Assembly (NCBI RefSeq): GCF_011074795.1
Contig: NZ_JAAMPF010000036.1
Location: forward strand, 186,001-250,000
Source: Marinobacter salicampi
GTDB taxonomy: Bacteria; Pseudomonadota; Gammaproteobacteria; Pseudomonadales; Oleiphilaceae
DNA length: 64,000 bases
Direction of reading: 5' to 3'
Part shown: one piece after another, positions 17,291 to 26,321 of the stretch
How positions within the stretch are numbered: position 1 is the first letter of the stretch
Layout of the letters: every line of letters starts with the position of its first letter
Translations under genes and position numbers: made by a program
The notes under the pieces: generated by a model
Database searches by the model: none
What the model was told of the DNA's origin: nothing
What the model saw: the letters and a program-made list of their open reading frames with translations, nothing else

Positions 17291-19052
17291 GGTCGCCCTC
17301 CAGTCCCTGATTACGAGCCAGTTCTTCGGTATTGACCAGCGCCATTACCTGTTCGTGACTCATCGGGGTTTCGTCGAGCAGTTTCGCCAGCGTTTCCGGT
17401 GACTCTTTGCTGAGCGATAAAGGATCGGGAGGCAATAGTTTATGGCGCACGACCAGCCAGGCTAGTGCCTGTCGCCGCTTATCTCCCGGTATCCGGGAAG
17501 CTTCCCATGCCATCAGGATGGCCGAGGTGATGTGATACAGGCCGCTGGCGATCCGTCTGGCGTCGTGCTCGCAAGCAGAGTCCTGCGCCAGCGCTTCCGC
17601 ACTTTCCACCGCCTTATCAAGCAATGCCTGCAGCAGTCTGGACTCATGAGCCTCAAGTGCTGACTCCTGCAGGCGCTGATGCAAATAGTCAGCAAGCACG
17701 GGTAACGTCTTTTCACGCCGGATCGATCGAAACACATCCAGAGCAACAATATTGCTGGTACCTTCCCATATTGAGCCAAGATGCGCATCGCGCAGTACCC
17801 GGGCGTCCGACCACTCTTCGATGTAGCCGCAACCACCGCGTACTTCCATGCCATCTCCCGTTACCTTGCGTGCATCCCGGGTGGTGCGGAACTTGATCAT
17901 GGGGGTCAGGATCCGTAATAACTTGGCGGCCTTGTCGTCACCGGCATCGGCGCGCCGCAGACAGTCGGCAGTATGGAGAACCAGCGTGCGCCCCTGCTCG
18001 GCGGTGACCATCATTTTGCTGAGCTGGCGCTGCATAAGGGGCAATTCGATGAGTTGGCTACCGAAGGCATGGCGATGGCGAGCAATAAAGAGTGCTTCAT
18101 TGACTGAGCGCCTCATGAGTCCCGCCGAACGCACTCCGTTCGAGAGTCGGGACATGTTGATCATGTCCGTCATCTGTTTGAAGCCCTGGCCGGGCTCTCC
18201 TACAACATAGGCTTCGGCACCTTCGAGAAGGATTTCACCACTGGCCATCGAGCGTGTACCTAGCTTGTCCTTCAAGCGCACGATGCGATAGTGGTTGAGT
18301 TCACCACTCTCTAAATGCCGTGGCAGAAGAAACAGCGTAAGGCCTCGTGTACCGCCTTCCCCTTGTTCGGGGCGCGCCAGCACCATAGCCAGCGAAGCAT
18401 CAGGGTTTGAGCAGAACCATTTGTCGCCGTAAAGGCGCCAGGTGCCGTCCACCAGTCTGGCTTCAGTAGTAATCGCGCCAACATCGGAACCCGCATCCTG
18501 CTCGGTCATGAACATGGCACCCTGGTAAGCCTGGTCCATATCCTGAGAAGTCAGAGCCCCAAGGTAGCGACGAATCAGGGCCTCGTCACCGAACTTGCGA
18601 AGAGTGCGGGTCAGTGCATCCGTCATACTCAGTGGGCAGCACAGACCAAACTCTGCCTGCACGAACAGGTAGGTCAGGGCGTATTTGACCACAGGAGGCA
18701 TGGGCTCCGGCCAGTCAAGCACCCCGCCGCGATGTGACATCGCCGCCAGGCCAAACTGGCCATAGGCATAAGCTTCCAGGCGTAGATAGGCGGGATGCTT
18801 CTGAACCTCCTGAAGCGCGGCACCGTTTCTGCTTCGCAAGGCAAGTTCAGGGGGGTTCTTGTCAGCGGCAAGCGCCAGCGTTTCGAGTTCCCCACCGGCC
18901 AGAGCCCCCATCTCGGCAAAGTAAGTTTCCAGATGGCGACGTAACGTTTCTGGCAAGTAGATGCCCAGGAGTTGGGAAAGACTCGGGTCATTATGGTAGC
19001 TGTTCAGGCCCCAGCCATCAGGAATGTTGCGGTAGATTTTTTTTTCACTCAT
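17283..19052 (-). CDS. AidB-like acyl-CoA dehydrogenase
   Basis: 589 residues, longer than ordinary acyl-CoA dehydrogenases because of extended N- and C-terminal regions. Agreement with AidB is seen in DKNPPEL, LCCPLSMT, MTEQDAGSDV, YGDKWFCSNPDASLAMVLAR, LKDKLGTRSMASGEI and GCGYIEEW. IWEGTSNIV keeps the classical catalytic glutamate. E. coli AidB binds DNA and FAD and belongs to the adaptive alkylation response, but here the partner is a CoA-transferase and the regulator a LysR protein, so a catabolic dehydrogenase is more likely. It could oxidise the CoA ester made by the transferase. ATG start, 140 bases from the divergent LysR start. Confidence 0.85.
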   Translation of the reverse strand: MSEKKIYRNIPDGWGLNSYHNDPSLSQLLGIYLPETLRRHLETYFAEMGALAGGELETLALAADKNPPELALRSRNGAALQEVQKHPAYLRLEAYAYGQFGLAAMSHRGGVLDWPEPMPPVVKYALTYLFVQAEFGLCCPLSMTDALTRTLRKFGDEALIRRYLGALTSQDMDQAYQGAMFMTEQDAGSDVGAITTEARLVDGTWRLYGDKWFCSNPDASLAMVLARPEQGEGGTRGLTLFLLPRHLESGELNHYRIVRLKDKLGTRSMASGEILLEGAEAYVVGEPGQGFKQMTDMINMSRLSNGVRSAGLMRRSVNEALFIARHRHAFGSQLIELPLMQRQLSKMMVTAEQGRTLVLHTADCLRRADAGDDKAAKLLRILTPMIKFRTTRDARKVTGDGMEVRGGCGYIEEWSDARVLRDAHLGSIWEGTSNIVALDVFRSIRREKTLPVLADYLHQRLQESALEAHESRLLQALLDKAVESAEALAQDSACEHDARRIASGLYHITSAILMAWEASRIPGDKRRQALAWLVVRHKLLPPDPLSLSKESPETLAKLLDETPMSHEQVMALVNTEELARNQGLEGDHG

Positions 19053-19113
19053 GGCGGCGTACCTCTGGGCTTATTATAGGCTTTATCGTCACGTTAGGCG
19101 GGTAGGGCGCCGG

Positions 19114-19143
19114 TATCCAATACTGTTTTAGGATCCATTGATA
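19114..19143. promoter_or_regulatory. candidate LysR operator
   Basis: TATCCAAT (19114-19121) and ATTGATA (19137-19143) form an interrupted inverted repeat in the 140-base gap between the divergent LysR and AidB-like genes, where LysR-type regulators usually bind. The half-sites differ by one inserted C. A direct ATACTG/ATACAG repeat overlaps it. Inferred from position and symmetry only. Confidence 0.35.
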
Positions 19144-19192
19144 CAGTTTTCGGTATGGTTGAAGATTGGTAAAACGATAAGGGGTAACGTTT

Positions 19193-20125
19193 ATGGCGCT
19201 TACACTTCGGCAGTTACGATACTTTTTGGTGCTCTCGGAGGAGTTGCACTTTGGTCGGGCATCTCAACGTCTGCATATTTCCCAACCCCCTCTGAGCGCC
19301 AGCCTCCGCCTCCTGGAGGCGGAGCTGGGCGTCAAGTTGCTGTTGCGTAATAGCAAGCGCGTGATACTCACGCCGGCAGGGGAAGCGTTTCAGCGCCAGG
19401 CGCGCCGGATACTTGAACAGTTGGAAGAGTCACAAAATCTGGTACAGCGGATTGCCTCCAGCGCAACCGGCCTGGTGCGCTTCGGCTTTACTCCGGCAAT
19501 GCTCTTTCGCGGCCTGCCAGAGCTGTTCAAACTTCTGCAATCCCGCTACCCGGGTATTAAAATCCAGTTAATAGAACGCAACTCGGCAGATCAGGTTGAG
19601 GCCGTAATGCAAGAGCAGCTCGACATAGGTTTTATCCACTCTATGCCCTTACCTGAAGGTATCGACTCGGTTACTTTGACGGATGAGCCCTTTCTCTGCT
19701 GCGTACCGGCTCATCATCGCCTGGCCGCCCGGCGCAGGCTGGCCGTGAAGGAGCTTGCCAATGAGCCGGTTATCCTGTTTGGCCGCGATCTCGCTCCCCA
19801 TTACTACGACAGGATTATCAGCCTTTTCCATCATGCCGGTGTCGAGCCACAGATCTGCCATGAAGTATCCCATTGGCTGACCATTCTTGCCTTGGTAGCT
19901 AATGGGATGGGCGTTGCCCTGGTGCCCCAGTCGCTGGCTAAATCCGGGTTCTCCAATGTCAGTTTTGTGACGCTGACCGACTCAACCACTCGTCACCAGT
20001 CGCACTGTATCTGGCGTCACGATACCGATTCACACAAGGAAATTCGTAACTTGTTGCTGGACTGCCTGAAAGAACAGCATCAAGAGCGAAACCGGGTTTT
20101 TGGTCAGGATGAAGCTCCGGATTAA
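19193..20125 (+). CDS. LysR-family transcriptional regulator
   Basis: 310 residues: an N-terminal winged helix (LRQLRYFLVLSEELHFGRAS, then QRLHISQPPLSASLRLLEAE) and a periplasmic-binding-type effector domain. The EELHFGRAS segment is typical of the CatR/BenM/CbbR branch that responds to aromatic or hydroxy acids. AAGGGG lies eight bases before the ATG. It is divergent from the CoA-transferase/AidB-like operon and 247 bases upstream of the TAXI-TRAP operon, so it could control either or both. Confidence 0.9.
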   Translation: MALTLRQLRYFLVLSEELHFGRASQRLHISQPPLSASLRLLEAELGVKLLLRNSKRVILTPAGEAFQRQARRILEQLEESQNLVQRIASSATGLVRFGFTPAMLFRGLPELFKLLQSRYPGIKIQLIERNSADQVEAVMQEQLDIGFIHSMPLPEGIDSVTLTDEPFLCCVPAHHRLAARRRLAVKELANEPVILFGRDLAPHYYDRIISLFHHAGVEPQICHEVSHWLTILALVANGMGVALVPQSLAKSGFSNVSFVTLTDSTTRHQSHCIWRHDTDSHKEIRNLLLDCLKEQHQERNRVFGQDEAPD

Positions 20126-20372
20126 CTCGCTGCGATGCAGCCAGGGCAGGGTTTCACGGATATCGGCACAAGCTATACAAAAATAGCATTCCTTATATAA
20201 AATAGTTGTTTGTTCGATTATAGAAAACACGTTGACTGGCCGAGATGGCGGGTTTAGTTTGGAGGCGCTGGCGGTTCAGCCCGTTGCAATTTGTTTACAA
20301 TGCCAGGCTAAAAACCGGCTGTGAGCTAGGCTTAAGTAGTTACTCAAAACAACAATTATCAGGAGAGTCCCT

Positions 20373-21524
20373 ATGACATCCCTTACACCAAAATCATTTT
20401 CCCCTCTGGCCAGCTCCGTATGCGCCGCTGCAATGCTGCTGAGCCTCAGTGCACCGGCCGCTGCCGAAAATGAGCTGCCGGATAAGATGACATGGTCTGC
20501 CTACGATGTTGGGTCCGCAGGCTACGCCGAGGCCTCTGCCATTGCCGACGCCTTCGGCAAAGCGCATGGCACCCGAGTCCGTATACAGCCCTCCGGTTCC
20601 GCCATCGGTCGGCTGCAGCCCCTGATCAGCGGTCAGGCGGACTACGCCTTCCTTGCCACAGAAACTTTTTTTGCTGCTGAAGGTATTCACGATTTTGCCA
20701 CCCGTCGCTGGGGCCCGCAGGATCTCCGGGCCGTCGCTGGTCGACCCTCTTCGTTCGGTATCTTCACCGCAGAGGACGCGAATATTGAATCACTGGATGA
20801 TCTGGAGGGTGTCCGCTTTGCCTACGTTGCCGGCAATCCCTCCGTCAACGTGAAATGCGATGCCTTTCTGGCGTTTGCCGGTCTGACCAGGGATGACGTG
20901 GATGCCATCATTTTCCCGACTTATGCCAGCGCCATGAGCTCGCTGGCTCGTGGTGAGGCGGATGCCTCCTGCACCACCACAACGCCAAGCCATGTCTATG
21001 AACTGGCCGAATCGCCCCGTGACATTCGCTGGCTGGAAGTGCCGAAGGACGACGAGGAGGGCTGGAAACGGATTCGCGAAGTGGCGCCTTTCTTCCAGCC
21101 TTACACGGAAACCGTGGGTGCTGGCATCAGTGAAGAAAATCCGGTAGATATCCTGGCCTATCGCTATCCGGTGCTGACGGTCCGTGCCGATATGGACGAG
21201 GAAGCGGTCTACAACTACATCAAGGCGCTGGATGAGACCTTCGATATGTACAAGGACGCCACGGCGGTCATGCATCGCTGGGACCTTGAGGAAGCTGGCG
21301 TTCCTGCAATTGATGTCCCCTTCCACGCGGGGGCCATCCGCTACCTGGAAGAAAAGGGTATCTGGACCGAGGAGCACCAGTCCTGGAACGATGCACGTAC
21401 CGAGCGCCTCAATGCGTTGATGGAAGCATGGCCGAAAGCTGTGGAAGAGGGCGAAGGAAAAAGCGATGACGAGTTTGCCGAGATCTGGGAAAAGCACCGT
21501 GCCGAGGCACTCAGCTCGCTCTAA
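20373..21524 (+). CDS. TAXI-family TRAP solute-binding protein
   Basis: 383 residues with a Sec signal peptide ending near APAAAEN (about residue 32). The mature protein has the TAXI pattern: TWSAYDVGSAGYAEASAIAD, TRVRIQPSGSAIGRLQPLIS, and GEADASCTTTTPSHVYELAE. TAXI proteins bind carboxylates for TRAP permeases in which the Q and M parts are fused, and exactly such a permease follows. The ribosome binding site AGGAGAG precedes the ATG. The 247 bases upstream hold AT-rich promoter-like sequence around 20190-20225. A terminator-like hairpin after the gene separates it from the permease. Confidence 0.9.
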   Translation: MTSLTPKSFSPLASSVCAAAMLLSLSAPAAAENELPDKMTWSAYDVGSAGYAEASAIADAFGKAHGTRVRIQPSGSAIGRLQPLISGQADYAFLATETFFAAEGIHDFATRRWGPQDLRAVAGRPSSFGIFTAEDANIESLDDLEGVRFAYVAGNPSVNVKCDAFLAFAGLTRDDVDAIIFPTYASAMSSLARGEADASCTTTTPSHVYELAESPRDIRWLEVPKDDEEGWKRIREVAPFFQPYTETVGAGISEENPVDILAYRYPVLTVRADMDEEAVYNYIKALDETFDMYKDATAVMHRWDLEEAGVPAIDVPFHAGAIRYLEEKGIWTEEHQSWNDARTERLNALMEAWPKAVEEGEGKSDDEFAEIWEKHRAEALSSL

Positions 21525-21543
21525 CCGTTTCTCAATGGCCTGA

Positions 21544-21574
21544 AGAAGGTGGTGCAGTTGATGCACCACTTTTT
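21544..21574 (+). terminator. intrinsic-terminator-like hairpin between TAXI gene and permease
   Basis: GTGGTGCA (21549-21556) pairs perfectly with TGCACCAC (21562-21569) around a 5-base loop, the stem continues with A-U and G-U pairs, and TTTTT follows at 21570-21574. This is the form of an intrinsic terminator. Readthrough would give less permease than binding protein. It also explains why start codons at 21549, 21552 and 21561, inside the hairpin, are poor choices. Confidence 0.7.
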
Positions 21575-21599
21575 ACTTCGTCTTCTCCCGGGGTGTGTT

Positions 21600-23552
21600 A
21601 TGACTTCTTCTCAGGGTGCCGTTGCCCAGACTCCGCCACCAATTCCAGGTGAACCCGACCCGGGCCGTCTTCAAGGCGCCGGTTATTGGGGCGTTCTGAT
21701 ATTAGGCACCCTGGGTTTGTTGATGGCGATCAATCAGACCTTCAATCTCAAGCTGCTTGGATTTCAGCCGCTGGGAAATTCCTATCTGTACTACCTGATC
21801 GGTATTTTTCTGGCGGCGGCGTTTCTGTGCTTTCCCGCCTGGTCCGGCGCCAGACATAAAGTTCCCTGGTACGACTGGGTTTTGGGTCTGTTGGCGCTGG
21901 CTTCCTGCGGGTATCTGGGATTTCACGGATTAACCATGATTCAACTGGGCTGGGAGTTCGCGGCCCCGCTGGAAGCAACCATATCGTCAGCTGTTCTGCT
22001 GGTATTGATCCTGGAAGGTGTCCGCAGGTGCGGCGGCTGGCCGTTGCTGTTCGTCTCACTGTTCTTTGGCACCTACCCACTTTATGCCGATAGTATGCCG
22101 GGATTCCTCTGGGGCAATGAATACACCCTGCCGGAGATTATCCGCGCCCATGTTATTGGTGTTGAAAGCGTTATTGGCATCCCGATGCAGGTGGTGGCGC
22201 AACTGGTCATAGGGTTCGTGGTTTTCGGCGCTGCACTGACCATCACCGGTGGTGGTGAGTTCTTCATGAAATTTGCCACCGCTCTGATGGGCCGCAGTCG
22301 CGGTGGCCCGGCCAAAGTCTCGGTATTGTCCAGTGGTATTCTGGGCAGTCTGTCCGGCAGTGTGATTTCAAACATTCTCACGACCGGTCCGATCACCATC
22401 CCGACCATGAAGAAGTCAGGTTACCCTGCGCATTATGCGGCAGCAGTTGAGGCCTGCGCTTCCACCGGCGGCACCCTGATGCCCCCGGTCATGGGCGCGG
22501 TGGCTTTCATAATGGCGTCTTTTCTGGGGGTAGCGTACGCCGAGATCATGATTGCGGCGTTCCTGCCCGCACTGCTGTTTTACCTGGCGCTGCTTTTTCA
22601 GGTCGACAACTACGCCGCAAAACGAGGCCTGAAGGGATTACCGGACGACGAAATTCCCAGCCTTAAAGAAACCCTAAAAGAGGGTTGGCCCTACCTGTTC
22701 GCCCTGGCCATGTTGATCTACATGCTATTGGTGATGCGGCTTGAGGCCTATGCGCCCTATTACGCCTCTCTGGTATTGTTGGGTGTTTCATTGTTCAAGC
22801 GTAAGTACCGCATGAACCTTGCCCGGGCCCAGCTATTTATCCGGGACTTAACGACCAATGTGGCGAACCTGGTGGCAATTCTTGCGGGCATCGGACTGGT
22901 GGTGGGTGGACTTTCGTATACGGGTGTTGCCGGGGCGTTTTCCCGTGAGCTCCTGCTTTATGCCGGCGGCAGCATACCCCTCATGCTGGCAGCCGGTGCG
23001 GTGACCAGTTTTATTCTGGGCATGGGGATGACCGTCAGTGCCTGCTATATCTTCCTGTCTATCCTGCTTGCGCCTGCTCTGGTCAATGCCGGATTAAACC
23101 CGATAGCGAGTCATCTGTTTATCCTGTATTGGGGCATGCTGTCCTACATCACTCCGCCGGTTTCCCTGGCTGCAATAACAGCCGCCGGCGTTGCCGGTTC
23201 GAACGCCACAAAAACCGGCCTCTACTCAATGCGCCTGGGAGGCATTCTCTTTATCCTGCCGTTCCTGTTCGTGTTGAACCCCTCCCTCATCCTGCAAGGG
23301 GATATCGGTCGGATTCTGATGTCCACAGCGACGGCAATCACCGCTATCTGGCTGGTTGCTTCTGCAATGGAAGGTTATCTCTACCGGGTCGGGATTATTG
23401 CCTGGCCCCTGAGAGTGATGGCGTTGATTGCCGGCGGATTGTTGATTTATCCGAACCTGGTCAGTGAGGCCGCGGGCCTGGGGGTTATAGCATTGATGTA
23501 CGCAGGAAAAGGAATCCTGAACCGGAGCGCCATGCCGGCACTCCCTCGTTGA
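21600..23552 (+). CDS. TRAP transporter permease, DctQ-DctM fused (TAXI type)
   Basis: About 650 residues. The N-terminal third has about five membrane helices and corresponds to the Q part; the rest is a DctM-type transporter with GSVISNILTTGPITIPTMKK, EACASTGGTLMPPVMGAVAF and FILGMGMTVSACYIFLSILL (given in parts). It is the permease partner of the TAXI protein at 20373. I start at ATG 21600, which has GGGG six bases upstream and lies just after the hairpin; the open frame extends back to 21549. Two CoA-transferase subunits follow, which suggests the imported acid is activated by CoA transfer. Confidence 0.9.
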   Translation: MTSSQGAVAQTPPPIPGEPDPGRLQGAGYWGVLILGTLGLLMAINQTFNLKLLGFQPLGNSYLYYLIGIFLAAAFLCFPAWSGARHKVPWYDWVLGLLALASCGYLGFHGLTMIQLGWEFAAPLEATISSAVLLVLILEGVRRCGGWPLLFVSLFFGTYPLYADSMPGFLWGNEYTLPEIIRAHVIGVESVIGIPMQVVAQLVIGFVVFGAALTITGGGEFFMKFATALMGRSRGGPAKVSVLSSGILGSLSGSVISNILTTGPITIPTMKKSGYPAHYAAAVEACASTGGTLMPPVMGAVAFIMASFLGVAYAEIMIAAFLPALLFYLALLFQVDNYAAKRGLKGLPDDEIPSLKETLKEGWPYLFALAMLIYMLLVMRLEAYAPYYASLVLLGVSLFKRKYRMNLARAQLFIRDLTTNVANLVAILAGIGLVVGGLSYTGVAGAFSRELLLYAGGSIPLMLAAGAVTSFILGMGMTVSACYIFLSILLAPALVNAGLNPIASHLFILYWGMLSYITPPVSLAAITAAGVAGSNATKTGLYSMRLGGILFILPFLFVLNPSLILQGDIGRILMSTATAITAIWLVASAMEGYLYRVGIIAWPLRVMALIAGGLLIYPNLVSEAAGLGVIALMYAGKGILNRSAMPALPR

Positions 23553-23582
23553 CCCCGGACCCTGACAAGAGGTGATTTCGCT

Positions 23583-24263
23583 GTGATTGATAAACGGGTT
23601 ATATCGTTCAAAGAGGCCGTGGCGGACATTCCTGACGACGCAGTGGTCATGATAGGTGGCTTCGGCAGCTCAGGTATACCGCTGAAACTGATCGAAGCAC
23701 TGCGCCAGCATGGCGCCACGGGGCTCACCATCATTTCCAATAATGCCGGCGTGGCAGAGGAAGGTATTGCTTCCCTGTTGAGGGATGGCCTGGTCCGAAA
23801 GATCGTCTGTTCTTTCCCGCGCTCAGCTGGTTCCATCTGGTTCGAGAAACGCTTTGAAGAAGGCTCGGTAGAGCTGGAGCTTGTGCCCCAGGGCACATTG
23901 AGTGAGCGTATCCGTATTGCCGGAGCCGGGATAGGCGGTTTCCTGACCCCGACCGGTTATGGCACCAAACTGGCTGAAGGAAAGGAAACCAGAGTGATTG
24001 ATGGCAAGGGCTACGTACTGGAGTTGCCGCTGCCTGCGGATTTCGCGTTGATACGGGCAGAGAGCGGCGACCCCTGGGGGAATCTGATCTATAACACGGC
24101 CGGGCGCAATTTCAATCCGATGATGGCCAGCGCGGCGAGCATAACCATTGCCGAAGTAAATTCTATAGTGGCGGTCGGCGATCTGAACCCTGAGCACATC
24201 GTGACCCCCGGGATTTTCGTTGATCGGCTGGTAGCAGAGGAGATGCACCATGCTCAGGCTTAA
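23583..24263 (+). CDS. 3-oxoacid CoA-transferase subunit A (PcaI/ScoA type)
   Basis: 226 residues. VMIGGFGSSGIPLKLIEAL is the N-terminal signature, GAGIGGFLTPTGYGTKLAEGKE the mid-domain signature, and DPWGNLIYNTAGRNFNPMMA the C-terminal part of class I CoA-transferase alpha subunits. With subunit B it transfers CoA from succinyl-CoA or acetyl-CoA to a 3-keto acid or similar. GTG start with AGAGGTGA seven bases upstream. It overlaps subunit B by 14 bases. PcaI, ScoA and AtoD cannot be told apart by eye; there are no other 3-oxoadipate genes next to it. Confidence 0.9.
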   Translation: MIDKRVISFKEAVADIPDDAVVMIGGFGSSGIPLKLIEALRQHGATGLTIISNNAGVAEEGIASLLRDGLVRKIVCSFPRSAGSIWFEKRFEEGSVELELVPQGTLSERIRIAGAGIGGFLTPTGYGTKLAEGKETRVIDGKGYVLELPLPADFALIRAESGDPWGNLIYNTAGRNFNPMMASAASITIAEVNSIVAVGDLNPEHIVTPGIFVDRLVAEEMHHAQA

Positions 24264-24891
24264 TCCCGAACAGATGGCCGAACGTGTGGCCAAGGATATA
24301 CCCGACGGCGCCTATGTGAATCTTGGTATCGGTATGCCTACCAAGGTCGCAAACTACGTCTCCGGTGACAAACTGGTGATTTACCACAGTGAAAACGGCA
24401 TTCTCGCCGTGGGTCCGGCCCCTGCGCCGGGGGAAGAAAATCCCAACCTGATCAATGCCGGCAAACAGTATGTAACCCTGCTTCCGGGAGGCTGCTACTT
24501 CGATAATGCGGAATCCTTCGCGATCATGCGCGGAGGGCATCTGGACATTGCCGTCCTGGGGGCCTTCCAGGTATCTGCCCGGGGTGATCTGGCGAACTGG
24601 GCGACAAACAACGACAAGTACCCCCCAGCTGTTGGGGGCGCGATGGATCTGGCAGTGGGCGCCCGCAAGCTCTTCGTGGTGATGAAGCACACGGACCGGG
24701 AGGGCGAGCCGAAAATTCTCGAACAGTGTACCTATCCCTTGACTGGCACCGGCGTGGTGCAGCGGATCTTTACCGACCTCGCCGTCATCGATGTCACACC
24801 GGACGGGCTCCAGGTCGTGGAGCTGTTTGGCAGTAATACATTTGATGAAGTGCAGGCGTTGACCGGCGCACGGTTGCTGCCCCCTGCCTGA
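24250..24891 (+). CDS. 3-oxoacid CoA-transferase subunit B (PcaJ/ScoB type)
   Basis: 213 residues. GAYVNLGIGMPTKVANYV is the N-terminal signature, and IYHSENGILAVGPAP carries the catalytic glutamate (SENG) that forms the enzyme-CoA thioester. The C-terminal AVIDVTPDGLQVVELF is typical. It forms the heteromeric enzyme with the overlapping upstream gene. The operon starts with a TAXI importer and ends with an unassigned transporter. Confidence 0.92.
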   Translation: MLRLNPEQMAERVAKDIPDGAYVNLGIGMPTKVANYVSGDKLVIYHSENGILAVGPAPAPGEENPNLINAGKQYVTLLPGGCYFDNAESFAIMRGGHLDIAVLGAFQVSARGDLANWATNNDKYPPAVGGAMDLAVGARKLFVVMKHTDREGEPKILEQCTYPLTGTGVVQRIFTDLAVIDVTPDGLQVVELFGSNTFDEVQALTGARLLPPA

Positions 24892-24956
24892 GGCCATCGG
24901 CCATATCAGTCAGAGGATCAAACAGACGGCTCGGGGCGATACGGAATGTCGGTAGT

Positions 24957-26294
24957 ATGAGAGCGTTATTGCGTCCGGATAACCTGACCGGGCCGAGGTC
25001 CCTTCTGACTTATCTTGCCATGGGCGCTGGCATCGCCACGTTTGTGCCAGGTCACACCGTGGCCGCCACCGTGTTTGCCTGCCTGGCCATTGTGCTGGGC
25101 TGGGGCAACCTGCGCCTGGTGGGCCGGGTGATATTTTCGCTGATCATCTTGCTGAGCGTGGCTGCACTTGCGTTCGAGCCCTCAGCCCTGCCCAGGGCCG
25201 CGGGCAATATGGCGCGTATTGGCGCTCTGATCATCACCGTGATGCTGCTATCTGCCGTGATGGCTCAATCCAGGGATCTCAAGATCATTGCCCGCAGCCT
25301 GTTTGCCGGCAAGTCTCTGGTCCGTTACATGGGCATGACCGTGGGCACGGCTCTGCTGTCGATCCCGCTGAACTTCGGGGCTGTAGGCGTGGTGGCTACC
25401 ATGGTCGGCGTCCAGGTCAAGGAGAAAGGGGACAGTGCACTGGGCCGCAATGCCGCGCGGGCGGTGGTGCGTGGTTTCGGCGCTTCGCCCATGGCTTCCC
25501 CCCTGTCGATCGCCATTGTTATGACCGTGACGTTTCTGCCGGGGTTGTCGAGCTGGAAATTGATTGGCGTGGGTTTGCCCGTGGCTGTGCTCTTTCTGGT
25601 CGCCGGCGCGTATGCAAGAGAGCAGGAACCCGCCCGGGATGACGTGGCCGTGCTGCCAGAGGATCATCAACCCGCGCTTTTACCCTGGCTTCGCTTTGTT
25701 GCCATCATTGCCCTGATCTGTGCGTCTGCGTTTACCCTGAATTCCCAGGCCGGACTGGTTTATGCCCAGGCGGTCACCCTCAGCTGTCTGGCCGCGGTCA
25801 TACTGGGTCTGGCCTACCGGCGTCTTGTTGACGGTATTGTTGCCCTGCCCACACTGGCGCCGGTAAACAATGAACTGGCCATCATGGGCGGCTCATCCTT
25901 TCTGGGCGGCATCATCGGCGTCTTCGCGCTGGCCTTGCTGGGGATGGATTTCAGCTTGCCGGCGTGGGCCTATCCTGTGATGGCCGCTGCGGTACCGTGG
26001 CTGTTTTTCGCCGGTGGCGCCGTGGGCGTGAACCCGATTATTTCGGGAACACTTGCCGGCAGTATCCTTGGGCCAATCTGGCCTGAGTATGGATTGCTGG
26101 GGCTGGGTCTTGGTATGACGACCGGCTGGGGCATTACCATCGCAGGCACGCCTTATTCCGCCAATTCGCTGCTGCTCGAGCGTTGCACCGGCTACAGCGC
26201 CCAACATGCGGCCTGGCAGTGGAATCTGAAGTATTCCCTGAGCGCCCTGGCTTTGAGTAGTCTGCTTTGTGCCGCACTCACTCTGCCGATCTGA
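24957..26294 (+). CDS. multipass membrane transporter, family not recognised (paralogue of 7623-9002)
   Basis: 445 residues, about 11-12 membrane segments, no signal peptide. The first half has LLSIPLNFGAVGVVATMVGV and RAVVRGFGASPMASPLSIAI, and the second half GGAVGVNPIISGTLAGSILG and TIAGTPYSANSLL. The same landmarks occur in order in the protein at 7623-9002, so this is a second member of the same unassigned carrier family. Start context is weak (GGTAGT before the ATG). It follows CoA-transferase subunit B by 65 bases. A second transporter in an operon that already has an importer could export a product, take up a related acid, or exchange substrates. Confidence 0.7.
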   Translation: MRALLRPDNLTGPRSLLTYLAMGAGIATFVPGHTVAATVFACLAIVLGWGNLRLVGRVIFSLIILLSVAALAFEPSALPRAAGNMARIGALIITVMLLSAVMAQSRDLKIIARSLFAGKSLVRYMGMTVGTALLSIPLNFGAVGVVATMVGVQVKEKGDSALGRNAARAVVRGFGASPMASPLSIAIVMTVTFLPGLSSWKLIGVGLPVAVLFLVAGAYAREQEPARDDVAVLPEDHQPALLPWLRFVAIIALICASAFTLNSQAGLVYAQAVTLSCLAAVILGLAYRRLVDGIVALPTLAPVNNELAIMGGSSFLGGIIGVFALALLGMDFSLPAWAYPVMAAAVPWLFFAGGAVGVNPIISGTLAGSILGPIWPEYGLLGLGLGMTTGWGITIAGTPYSANSLLLERCTGYSAQHAAWQWNLKYSLSALALSSLLCAALTLPI

Positions 26295-26321
26295 TTCAGC
26301 CAGGCAAACTAGCAGGTCGTA

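Noticed and set aside
21549..21599. Longer N-terminus of the TAXI permease from GTG 21549 or ATG 21561
   Set aside because: These codons lie in a terminator-like hairpin, and ATG 21600 has a better ribosome binding site.
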